Of a stretch of 64,000 nt of DNA, positions 30,429 to 37,745 are shown in pieces. The notes below the pieces were generated by a model. The model was given only the letters and a program-made list of their open reading frames with translations. It searched no databases and was not told the origin of the DNA. Origin of the DNA: a virus. The translations under genes and the position numbers were made by a program. The stretch is taken from positions 62,001 through 126,000 of the IMG/VR virus record IMGVR_UViG_3300032242_000488. One strand, 5' to 3'. Numbering within the stretch: position 1 is the stretch's first letter; each line of letters starts with the position of its first letter.

Positions 30429-30739
30429 AAATAAACGAGCTGTTAACAGAAGCCCCGATCGACTTTGATCCTAACGAGCCGATGAATCCGCTAGTACATA
30501 GCCACCAAGGTGCTAATCCTGGCAAGCTACAGTATCGTATGTTACGTGCGGCAGGTCAGTTAAAGGATCTTGCCAAGAGAGCAGAACATGCTAGTCCCTT
30601 AGAATGGGAAATGATTGCCAAAAACTTTTCAGAACTAGCAATGAACGTTGAACAGATTAGACATGGTCTAGAAGAACTTGCCGCACAACGTAAAAAAGGT
30701 GGCGTCCGTTCAAGAGGCATAGATCCAACTATTGGATAA
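30425..30739 (+). CDS. Helical protein with capsid-targeting N-terminus
   Basis: 104 residues. MKINELLTEAPID is the targeting peptide (cut after LTE). The body is a helical bundle (LQYRMLRAAGQLKDLAKRAEHASPLEWEMIAKNFSELAMNVEQI) with a basic C-terminal stretch (AAQRKKGGVRSRGI). Last member of the targeted block; followed by a sigma70-like promoter for dsbA. Confidence 0.6.
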   Translation: MKINELLTEAPIDFDPNEPMNPLVHSHQGANPGKLQYRMLRAAGQLKDLAKRAEHASPLEWEMIAKNFSELAMNVEQIRHGLEELAAQRKKGGVRSRGIDPTIG

Positions 30740-30746
30740 AATATAG

Positions 30747-30775
30747 TTGACACAGTCAACACAAGGCTATATAAT
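30747..30775 (+). promoter_or_regulatory. Consensus sigma70-like promoter with inverted repeat
   Basis: TTGACA (30747-30752), 17 bases, TATAAT (30770-30775). A perfect GTTGAC-ACA-GTCAAC repeat (30746-30760) covers the -35, a possible operator. Drives dsbA, the membrane gene and probably gp43. Confidence 0.8.
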
Positions 30776-30797
30776 AAGGCATTACTAAGGAGAAGTT

Positions 30798-31058
30798 ATG
30801 GGCTCACGTACCTATGGACCAGAAGAAAAGGCCAAACTAGAAAGACTCATCAACGAAGGTTGTCAAATCAAATATGAGATTGAAAGCCTGTCAGAAGGAC
30901 TCAAAGAAACTGTTAAAGCAGTTGCCGAAGAGTTAGAAATCAAACCCGCACTAATTAACAAAGCTATCTCAATTGCCCATAAAGGTAACTGGAATGACGT
31001 ATTCAGCGACTTTGACGATCTTGAAACACTGATCGTAACCGTAGGCAAGGATAAATGA
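30798..31058 (+). CDS. dsbA: DsbA-like dsDNA-binding protein
   Basis: 86 residues, matching T4 DsbA (89) in length and pattern: an N-terminal KLERLINEGCQIKYEIESLSEGLKETVKAVAEEL helix, then IKPALINKAISIAHKGN and an acidic C-terminal helix. T4 DsbA binds double-stranded DNA and late promoters. Strong AAGGAG and a consensus promoter upstream. Overlaps the following membrane gene by ATGA. Confidence 0.7.
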   Translation: MGSRTYGPEEKAKLERLINEGCQIKYEIESLSEGLKETVKAVAEELEIKPALINKAISIAHKGNWNDVFSDFDDLETLIVTVGKDK

Positions 31059-31351
31059 TTGATACAATATTTGGTCCAACTATACAATGGATCAGGGATG
31101 ATTGGCGCAGTCATCCTTTACGTTTTTGCATTGAGTTGCTTGCTTGGGCTATTAGTATTGGTTGCTCAATCACAATGGCAGTCACTGTCCCTAATCCCCC
31201 TCTTCTTATACTATATCCTATCTGGATTAGTGGCTGTGCTATGTATGCATGGGCTAGCTTCACTAGGAAGAGCTTTGGCATGTTGGCTAACTATATCTTG
31301 CTGACCACTATTGATAGTGTAGGCTTGATCAGAATGCTAAATAATTTATAA
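31055..31351 (+). CDS. Small membrane protein
   Basis: 98 residues with two or three membrane spans (FCIELLAWAISIGCSITMAV; LLILYPIWISGCAMYAWASF; a weaker one near the C-terminus). Conserved between DsbA and polymerase in related phages as I recall. Function unknown. ATGA coupling to dsbA. Confidence 0.6.
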   Translation: MIDTIFGPTIQWIRDDWRSHPLRFCIELLAWAISIGCSITMAVTVPNPPLLILYPIWISGCAMYAWASFTRKSFGMLANYILLTTIDSVGLIRMLNNL

Positions 31352-31388
31352 GAAAGGTCGGCGGGCCATAAACCGCACAATAGGTATT

Positions 31389-31413
31389 TGTCAGCCCTAA
31401 ATGACATAAGGAG
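31389..31413 (+). promoter_or_regulatory. Putative gp43 translational operator hairpin
   Basis: TGTCA (31389-31393), 8-base loop GCCCTAAA, TGACA (31402-31406), directly abutting the AAGGAG ribosome site (31408-31413) of gene 43. T4 gp43 represses its own translation by binding a hairpin with a 5-bp stem and 8-base loop at the same place. A second small hairpin GCGG/CCGC lies at 31361-31376. Confidence 0.55.
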
Positions 31414-31417
31414 AAAT

Positions 31418-34087
31418 ATGAGTTATGTAGATGCTCTCTTTGACAGAGAGAATGACACCATTAAAGTCGTAGAACGAAACGACAAAGGCGAACGGGTCTA
31501 TAAAGAACACCCTGTACGCTACACATTTTACTACCCGGATCAAAGAGGCAAGTTTACTTCAATCTATGGAGATCCGCTTACTAAGGTAGTATGCAAGAAC
31601 ACTAAAGACTTCCGCAAAGAAGTTTCTATTGCTTCAAATAAAGAATTGTACGAAAGCGATATTAATCCAATCTTTGTACACTTATCCGAAAACTATTTAA
31701 ATCAAGACGCACCTAAATTAAACATCTGCTTCTTCGACATCGAGGTAGACTTTGATCCAGAGCGTGGCTATAGCACTCCAGAAGATGCGTTCATGCCAAT
31801 CACTGCGATTACTGTTTACCTAAAATGGCTTGGCAAGTTAATCACTCTAGCAATGCCACCTAAAGGCATGAAGATGGATGATGCTGTTAAACTAGTGTCC
31901 GATATTCCGGATGTACACTTGTTTGACAACGAAGGCGACATGCTAGAAACATTCCTCGATCTTATCGATGATGCAGATATTATAAGTGGTTGGAACAGTG
32001 AAGGCTATGACGTACCATATACTGTTAATCGTGTAACCCGTGTACTCAGCAAAGAAGATACCAAGCGTTTCTGTTTATGGGGACAACTACCAAAGAAAAG
32101 AGAGTACGAAAAATATGGGAAACAAGCTGTTACCTATGACTTTCATGGTCGCGTTCATTTGGACAGTCTCGAGCTGTACCGCAAATACACATATGAAGAA
32201 CGTCACACATACCGATTGGACGCTATCGGAGAAATGGAAGTAGGCGAGAACAAGACTGTCTACGAAGGCACATTGGATCAACTGTATAACAATGACTTCC
32301 ACAAGTTTATTGTTTATAACAGACAAGATACGTTGTTGCTGAACAAATTAGATGACAAGCTAAAGTTTATTGATCTTGCCAATACCCTAGCACATGAATG
32401 TACTGTACTACTACAGACTACTATGGGTGCTGTTGCTGTAACAGAGCAGGCTATTATTAACGAATGTCATCGCCGCGGATTCCAAGTTCCTAATAGACAA
32501 AAACGTGATGAAGATGCAGATAACAGTGCCGCTGGTGCTTATGTTGCTTATCCTAAAGAAGGCATTCACGAATGGATTGGCTCACTAGATATTAACAGTC
32601 TTTATCCTTCAGCTATTCGTGCGCTTAACATGGGCCCAGAAACTATTGTTGGACAGTTACGCCAGACCATGACAGATAACTTTATCCACGAACAAATGAC
32701 ACTTAAGAAAAAGTCATTTGCCGCGGCATGGGAAGGTATGTTTGGATCATTAGAATATACTGCTGTTATGGAACAGCGTATTGACAAAACGATTACGATT
32801 GACTGGGAAGATGGCAATAGTACAGAACACTCTGCCGCTGAAGTATACCAGTTAATCTTTGACAGCAATCAACCTTGGATGCTAAGTGCCAATGGTACAA
32901 TCTTTACCTACGAAAAAGAAGGTATTATCCCAGGACTTCTCAAGCGTTGGTATGCTGAACGTAAAGAAATGCAAGCCAAACTCAAAGACTGTATCAAAGC
33001 AGAAAACAAAGTTGAAGAAGAATACTGGGATAAACGTCAACTGGTTAAGAAGATTAACCTAAATAGTCTATATGGTGCTATCCTTAACGCAGGTTGTCGC
33101 TTCTTTGACAAGCGTATTGGACAGTCAACTACCTTAACAGGACGACAGATTGTTAAGCACATGGCTGGTAAAGTAAACGAGATTATTACAGGTGAGTTTG
33201 ATTATCGCGGTAAAGCTATCATCTATGGCGATACTGACTCATGTTACTTCTCTGGGTACACTACACTAAAGAAAGATATTGATAGTGGTGTTATTCCGTG
33301 GACTAAAGAAAACGTTATTGCTCTATACGATCAAGTCGGCGATGAAGTTAATAAAACATTCCCTAGCTTTATGGAACATGCATTTCATTGTCCACCAAGC
33401 CGCGGCGAAGTTATTAAAGCAGGTCGTGAGATCGTTGCTATTAAAGGGTTATTCATTACTAAGAAGCGTTATGCTGTTCTTTACTTTGATAAAGAAGGCA
33501 AACGTACAGACGTGGATGGAAAGCCTGGCAAGATCAAAGCTATGGGTTTAGACCTTAAGCGTAGTGACACACCAGAATTTATTCAAAACTTTTTAAGTGA
33601 TATTCTAGAACGTGTACTAACTGCTGGCTCGGAAACTGAAGTATTAGAACACATTACCAAGTTCCGTACTGAGTTTAAGGCTAGACCCGGTTGGGAGAAA
33701 GGTAGTCCAAAACGTGCTAATAACATTACAGACTATCAAGCCAAAGAAGCCAAAGCAGGCAAAGCTAACATGCCCGGACATGTTCGAGCCAGCATTAACT
33801 GGAATACTCTACGCCGTATGAATGGCGACAAGTATTCTATGCAGATTACAGATGGACAAAAAGTTATTGTCTGTAAACTCAAGCCAAACCCAATTGGCTT
33901 TACATCAGTTGCGTATCCTGTAGACGAACTACGTTTGCCTAAATGGTTTATGGAATTACCATTTGATGACGCAGAGATGGAACAGACTATTATTGATAAC
34001 AAACTAGAAAACCTTATTGGTGTTTTGGGTTGGGACATTAAGAGTACGGAAGAAAAGAATACCTTTAACTCGTTATTTGAGTTCTAA
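31418..34087 (+). CDS. 43: Family B DNA polymerase (gp43)
   Basis: 889 residues from ATG 31418, chosen for AAGGAG at 31408; T4 gp43 has 898. Exonuclease motifs: FFDIEVDFD (D107, E109) and SGWNSEGYDVPY. Polymerase motifs: SLDINSLYPSAIR (motif A), KKINLNSLYGAILN (motif B) and IYGDTDSCY (motif C, D605/D607). A C-terminal segment ending NTFNSLFEF is probably the clamp-interaction tail, as T4 gp43 ends similarly with a hydrophobic peptide. It is the replicative polymerase, with gp45 immediately downstream. Translation may be autoregulated by the hairpin upstream. Confidence 0.95.
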   Translation: MSYVDALFDRENDTIKVVERNDKGERVYKEHPVRYTFYYPDQRGKFTSIYGDPLTKVVCKNTKDFRKEVSIASNKELYESDINPIFVHLSENYLNQDAPKLNICFFDIEVDFDPERGYSTPEDAFMPITAITVYLKWLGKLITLAMPPKGMKMDDAVKLVSDIPDVHLFDNEGDMLETFLDLIDDADIISGWNSEGYDVPYTVNRVTRVLSKEDTKRFCLWGQLPKKREYEKYGKQAVTYDFHGRVHLDSLELYRKYTYEERHTYRLDAIGEMEVGENKTVYEGTLDQLYNNDFHKFIVYNRQDTLLLNKLDDKLKFIDLANTLAHECTVLLQTTMGAVAVTEQAIINECHRRGFQVPNRQKRDEDADNSAAGAYVAYPKEGIHEWIGSLDINSLYPSAIRALNMGPETIVGQLRQTMTDNFIHEQMTLKKKSFAAAWEGMFGSLEYTAVMEQRIDKTITIDWEDGNSTEHSAAEVYQLIFDSNQPWMLSANGTIFTYEKEGIIPGLLKRWYAERKEMQAKLKDCIKAENKVEEEYWDKRQLVKKINLNSLYGAILNAGCRFFDKRIGQSTTLTGRQIVKHMAGKVNEIITGEFDYRGKAIIYGDTDSCYFSGYTTLKKDIDSGVIPWTKENVIALYDQVGDEVNKTFPSFMEHAFHCPPSRGEVIKAGREIVAIKGLFITKKRYAVLYFDKEGKRTDVDGKPGKIKAMGLDLKRSDTPEFIQNFLSDILERVLTAGSETEVLEHITKFRTEFKARPGWEKGSPKRANNITDYQAKEAKAGKANMPGHVRASINWNTLRRMNGDKYSMQITDGQKVIVCKLKPNPIGFTSVAYPVDELRLPKWFMELPFDDAEMEQTIIDNKLENLIGVLGWDIKSTEEKNTFNSLFEF

Positions 34088-34091
34088 AAGG

Positions 34092-34120
34092 TTGACAAAG
34101 CATATTAATCACTATACAAT
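34092..34120 (+). promoter_or_regulatory. Sigma70-like promoter for the clamp gene
   Basis: TTGACA (34092-34097), 17 bases, TACAAT (34115-34120), just after the gp43 stop. AAGGAG and the ATG at 34139 follow. Confidence 0.75.
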
Positions 34121-34138
34121 ACAACTAAGGAGAATCAT

Positions 34139-34873
34139 ATGATTAAGGACATTTTAACAGACATCGTAGCACATACACATAGCCTAGGTTTTTTACCATT
34201 GGTAAAGGTCACTGGGGATAAGACTACGACAACAATTGAGTCAATGGCTGAAGATCGTTCAGTCATTGTAACTGCTAGTGCTCACAATGCAGTTACTGAA
34301 TTTGAAGGTACATTTGGTATGCCTCAATTAGACAAATTGGCATTGCATTTGAAAAATCCAGAATATAAAGAGAACGCAAAAATTGATGTGTCTAAGGCAC
34401 AACGTAACGGTGAAGAAATTCCTGTAGGTTTACACTTTGAAAATCAAACTGGTGACTTCCAGAATGACTATCGCTTTATGAACGCAGATATCATTAACGA
34501 AAAGTTAAAGACTGTCAAGTTCAAAGGTGCAAGTTGGGATGTAAGTTTTGAACCAACTGTTACTGCTATTCAGCGTTTGAAATTACAAGCGGCTGTACAC
34601 ACTGACGAAACTGTTTTTCAAGTTCGTACTGATAATGGTAACTTGGTATTCTTCTTTGGTGATGCAAGTACACACGCAGGTAGTTTTGTATTCCAAGCAA
34701 ATGTTAGCGGCAAGTTAAAGCATACATGGGCATGGCCTGTTCAACAAGTTATTAGCATCCTAAATCTTTCTGGTAACGTTACTATGAAGATCAGTGATGC
34801 AGGTGCTATGCAGATCACAGTTGATTCTGGTGTTACAGAATACAACTACATTTTACCAGCACAAAGCAAATAA
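34139..34873 (+). CDS. 45: DNA polymerase sliding clamp (gp45)
   Basis: 244 residues; T4 gp45 has 228. The C-terminal half is typical: KLKTVKFKGASWDVSFEPTVTAIQRLKLQAAVH, VFQVRTDNGNLVFFFGDASTHAGSFVF and VISILNLSGNVTMKISDAGAMQITVDSGVTEYNYILPAQ. It forms a trimeric ring that tethers gp43 and in T4 also activates late transcription with gp33/gp55, neither of which I recognise here. Has its own promoter. The stop overlaps the next ATG (TAATG). Confidence 0.92.
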   Translation: MIKDILTDIVAHTHSLGFLPLVKVTGDKTTTTIESMAEDRSVIVTASAHNAVTEFEGTFGMPQLDKLALHLKNPEYKENAKIDVSKAQRNGEEIPVGLHFENQTGDFQNDYRFMNADIINEKLKTVKFKGASWDVSFEPTVTAIQRLKLQAAVHTDETVFQVRTDNGNLVFFFGDASTHAGSFVFQANVSGKLKHTWAWPVQQVISILNLSGNVTMKISDAGAMQITVDSGVTEYNYILPAQSK

Positions 34874-35052
34874 TGATCGAACTCCATAAAAGAACTATCA
34901 CTAGGGCAATTACTTATAGAGTTATTGCTCTTTTGATCACGGCCCTATGGACTGGTTTGAGTGATGCTGTATTAATTCATTTGATATTAACTGCAATCCA
35001 TTACGCTCACGAGCGATTATGGTTAAAAATAAAGTGGGGCAAAATTGAATAA
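34873..35052 (+). CDS. Second DUF2061 membrane protein
   Basis: 59 residues. HKRTITRAITYRVIALLITALWTG...HLILTAIHYAHERLWLKIKWG shows the DUF2061 pattern (aromatic-Arg before span 1, HYxHERxW after span 2), like the protein at 11592. Starts on the gp45 stop and overlaps the dpdA start by 8 bases. Confidence 0.75.
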   Translation: MIELHKRTITRAITYRVIALLITALWTGLSDAVLIHLILTAIHYAHERLWLKIKWGKIE

Positions 35053-36577
35053 GAACTTAACAGCATTACAGAATGACTATGCATATTTTTTGCCTGCAAC
35101 TAGCGGTTTCTACTCAACGTTTATAGGCAAGCAACGCTACGGCAACTATGTTGATCCTGCACGTATTCCCGCAAGTCTTACTAATGGAGTGGAAAGTCTC
35201 AACTATCTAGATCCAGACAAAGGTCAGTTTTACTATGACCATTGCTTGTACTCCGCAGGACATGCTAACTTAGATCTTAATAAACCAGACGAAACTGAAG
35301 ACATGTTCCGTAACAGGAATCGTGCTACAAGTTGGGTATTAGGTGACTCAGGTGGATTCCAGATTGGTAAAGGTGTTTGGCCTGCTGACTGGAAAGATCC
35401 CAATTGTCCTAAAGCCGCATTAAAACGTAAACAAGTTTTAACTTGGATGGATAGTCTAATGGACTATGGCATGGGTCTTGACATTCCAGCGTGGGTTGCT
35501 CGAAGTCCTAACGGTCGTGCGGCAACTGGTATTAGCACATACAACGAAGCAGTTCAAGGTACTTTTATTAATAATGAATACTTTATTAACAATCGTAACG
35601 GCAACTGTAAGTTCTTAAATGTTCTGCAAGGTGAAAACCATACTGATGCTGAAGGTTGGTATCAGCATATGAAGAAATATTGTGATCCAAAACAATACGG
35701 TGATCGTGCATTTAACGGTTGGGGTATGGGCGGACAGAACATGTGTGATATCCACCTTGTACTCAAACGTCTAGTAGCATTACGCTTTGACGGATTATTA
35801 GAAAAAGGTCATCAAGACTGGATGCACTTTCTAGGCACAAGCAAATTAGAATGGGCTGTGTTATTAACAGACATTCAACGTGCCGTGCGTAAACATCACA
35901 ACGATCAGTTTACTATTAGCTTTGACTGTGCTAGTCCGTTCTTAGCAACTGCCAATGGTCAAATTTATACTAATACAGAAACAGACGATCGCACTAAATG
36001 GGTATATCGTATGCAAGCATCAGCAGACGATAAGAAGTATGCAACCGATACTCGCCTGTTTAAAGATGCTGTCTTACAAGATTTAATCTTTGAAAAGTTT
36101 GAGTCAAGTCCAATTATCGATCAAATGCAGATGAAAGATATTTGTATCTATAAGCCAGGCGACCTAAATAAGAATGGTAAAGAAGGTCGGACTAGTTGGG
36201 ATAGTTTTAGCTATGCTCTAATGATGGGACATAATGTTTGGATGCACTTAAATGCAGTCCAAGAAGCCAATCGTCAATATGATTTGGGCAAAATGCCGTC
36301 CATGTTGGTTGACGAACGCTTTGATAGAGTGTATTATAAGGACATAGTAGAAGCAATCTTTTCAACTAGTGATAGAGGCATTGCTGATGCCGTTGTAGAA
36401 GAATACAGTAGATATTGGATGAGTATTATTGGTACTAGAGGTGCTACAGGCAAAAAGACAGTAAACGCACAAACACATGCGGAAATACACTTTGAAATTG
36501 AAGCTAACTTAGAACCAGAAAAGAAAGCTAAAGTTGAACCTAAAGAAATTGTCCTTAACCCGAGTTTATTCGAATGA
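35045..36577 (+). CDS. dpdA: DpdA-like 7-deazaguanine DNA transglycosylase (TGT superfamily)
   Basis: 510 residues from a TTG start. Text shared with tRNA-guanine transglycosylases: SWVLGDSGGFQIG with D101 in the diagnostic DSGGFQ, FLNVLQGEN (cf. GIVQGG), GWGMGGQ, MHFLGTSK (cf. YLMGVG) and FDCASPFLATANGQIYT (cf. FDCVxPTRxARNGxxFT), where D294 matches the nucleophilic Asp. The TGT zinc motif CxCxxC is not seen, so it is a divergent paralog of the phage DpdA type that swaps guanine in DNA for a 7-deazaguanine. FolE, QueE and a QueD-like protein are encoded nearby. Overlaps the next gene by ATGA. Confidence 0.8.
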   Translation: MNKNLTALQNDYAYFLPATSGFYSTFIGKQRYGNYVDPARIPASLTNGVESLNYLDPDKGQFYYDHCLYSAGHANLDLNKPDETEDMFRNRNRATSWVLGDSGGFQIGKGVWPADWKDPNCPKAALKRKQVLTWMDSLMDYGMGLDIPAWVARSPNGRAATGISTYNEAVQGTFINNEYFINNRNGNCKFLNVLQGENHTDAEGWYQHMKKYCDPKQYGDRAFNGWGMGGQNMCDIHLVLKRLVALRFDGLLEKGHQDWMHFLGTSKLEWAVLLTDIQRAVRKHHNDQFTISFDCASPFLATANGQIYTNTETDDRTKWVYRMQASADDKKYATDTRLFKDAVLQDLIFEKFESSPIIDQMQMKDICIYKPGDLNKNGKEGRTSWDSFSYALMMGHNVWMHLNAVQEANRQYDLGKMPSMLVDERFDRVYYKDIVEAIFSTSDRGIADAVVEEYSRYWMSIIGTRGATGKKTVNAQTHAEIHFEIEANLEPEKKAKVEPKEIVLNPSLFE

Positions 36578-37122
36578 AACGTGATTATACAGACGGCGTT
36601 AGTGAAGCAGTAAACTTCTTCATCGGTAACGAGGTAGAGCATACACCTGCATTTGGTATGCGTACATTGTTTGTTACCGGTGTTCATAACGAGCAAGTTA
36701 TTGAACACTTGCTCGGAGATGAAAATGCTCTGCTTGACACAACTAAACACATTAAACATATCTTCTTTGGCGCTAATCATAGTTTTAATCCGCAATGGAA
36801 TGACTACGAAGGTTGGAAACAATGGGAAGATATGATTACATACTTTTTAGATCGAGAATATCTATGCTCATTAGATATTCCACTAAGTGCAGTAGAGGAA
36901 TTTAATGACGGTGGATTGAACGACTACGACAACTTTATTCCACAAATTCGCATACCTATTCCTTATATTAAACTTTGGAACTATAATACAATGCTTAAAA
37001 TTGATGACAAAGATTTTAAAGCAACCAATCCCGGCGTGTGGTCTCATAGCCTACACGATCTTAAAGACCGTAAGAAGTTCACTCCGTGGGCAGATTACAA
37101 AAATGACACTATCTTAAAATGA
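36574..37122 (+). CDS. Conserved protein linked to dpdA, unknown function
   Basis: 182 residues. FGMRTLFVTGVHNEQVIEHL, HIKHIFFGANHSFNP, LCSLDIPLSAVEEF and NFIPQIRIPIPYIKLWNYNTMLKIDDKDF give an alternating beta/alpha fold ending in GVWSHSLHDL. No cofactor motif is recognisable. ATGA junctions with dpdA before and the QueD-like gene after suggest a role in the same modification pathway; this is inference from context. His/Asp-rich segments could bind a metal. Confidence 0.6.
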   Translation: MKRDYTDGVSEAVNFFIGNEVEHTPAFGMRTLFVTGVHNEQVIEHLLGDENALLDTTKHIKHIFFGANHSFNPQWNDYEGWKQWEDMITYFLDREYLCSLDIPLSAVEEFNDGGLNDYDNFIPQIRIPIPYIKLWNYNTMLKIDDKDFKATNPGVWSHSLHDLKDRKKFTPWADYKNDTILK

Positions 37123-37514
37123 TTATCAAACAAGACATTAGACCAAATAAAATGATCTGGGTTACCTTTCAGAAAGAAGGTATTCACTGCTATCCGGCAG
37201 CGGCTACAGATCCTAAACTAGCTACAGGAGATGAATATGACGTATCGTTTCTTAGTACTCCTCATCGTCACATCTTTCATTTCAGGGTGTGGCTCAGTGT
37301 GCAACATAATGACAGGGACGTCGAGTTCATCCAGTTCAAGCGATGGCTCACTTCGTTGTATAATGGTCAAGGTTCCGTTCTAAGCCTTGATTATAAGAGT
37401 TGTGAAATGATGTCAGATGATTTATATGACGTTATTAGCAAGAAGTATCCAGATCGTGAGATCTGGATTGAAGTCTCCGAAGACGGAGAAAATGGTTCAT
37501 TCATCAAATATTAA
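37119..37514 (+). CDS. QueD/PTPS-like T-fold protein (putative)
   Basis: 131 residues, the length of QueD (~120-140). F17...H23, then P48-H49-R-H51-IFHFRVWLSV, reproduces the zinc triad of 6-pyruvoyl-tetrahydropterin synthases (one His, then HxH, followed by a beta strand). DVEFIQFKRWL matches the MVMDFxxLK segment, SCEMMSDDLYDVISKKYP the PTxENLAxxIxxxL segment, and IWIEVSEDGENGSFI the VxVxETPTxxAxY strand. The catalytic Cys is not in its usual place; C24 is a candidate. QueD makes carboxytetrahydropterin between FolE and QueE. The assignment is divergent and rests on pattern only. Confidence 0.5.
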   Translation: MIIKQDIRPNKMIWVTFQKEGIHCYPAAATDPKLATGDEYDVSFLSTPHRHIFHFRVWLSVQHNDRDVEFIQFKRWLTSLYNGQGSVLSLDYKSCEMMSDDLYDVISKKYPDREIWIEVSEDGENGSFIKY

Positions 37515-37529
37515 TTTAAGGAAATAAAG

Positions 37530-37745
37530 ATGAAAAAAGAAGTCGTTCAGATTTTTGACGATCTAGAGGCCCTGCTTAATTTTTGCAGGTTTAATTTGGC
37601 ACCGTTTAATGAAGCGGATCTTTATAATAGGGGTTCAAAAGTTTGGAGAGATTACGAATATAGTAAACGTCCCCGTAATTTCGAACGCAAGGAGTGGAAC
37701 AACAAACCACGAGGCAATAATAATTACAGGAACGGTCGTCAGTAA
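37530..37745 (+). CDS. Small conserved basic protein
   Basis: 71 residues. EVVQIFDDLEALLNFCRFNLAPFNEADLYNRGSKVWRDYE is conserved in marine T4-like phages without a known role. The C-terminal third is Arg/Asn-rich (RPRNFERKEWNNKPRGNNNYR), suggesting RNA or DNA binding. AAGGAA upstream; the stop overlaps the next ATG. Confidence 0.6.
   Translation: MKKEVVQIFDDLEALLNFCRFNLAPFNEADLYNRGSKVWRDYEYSKRPRNFERKEWNNKPRGNNNYRNGRQ

Noticed and set aside
31059-31304. 81-codon ORF overlapping the small membrane protein after dsbA
   Set aside because: The +2 frame also looks hydrophobic, but the ATGA-coupled frame at 31055 fits the operon structure better.
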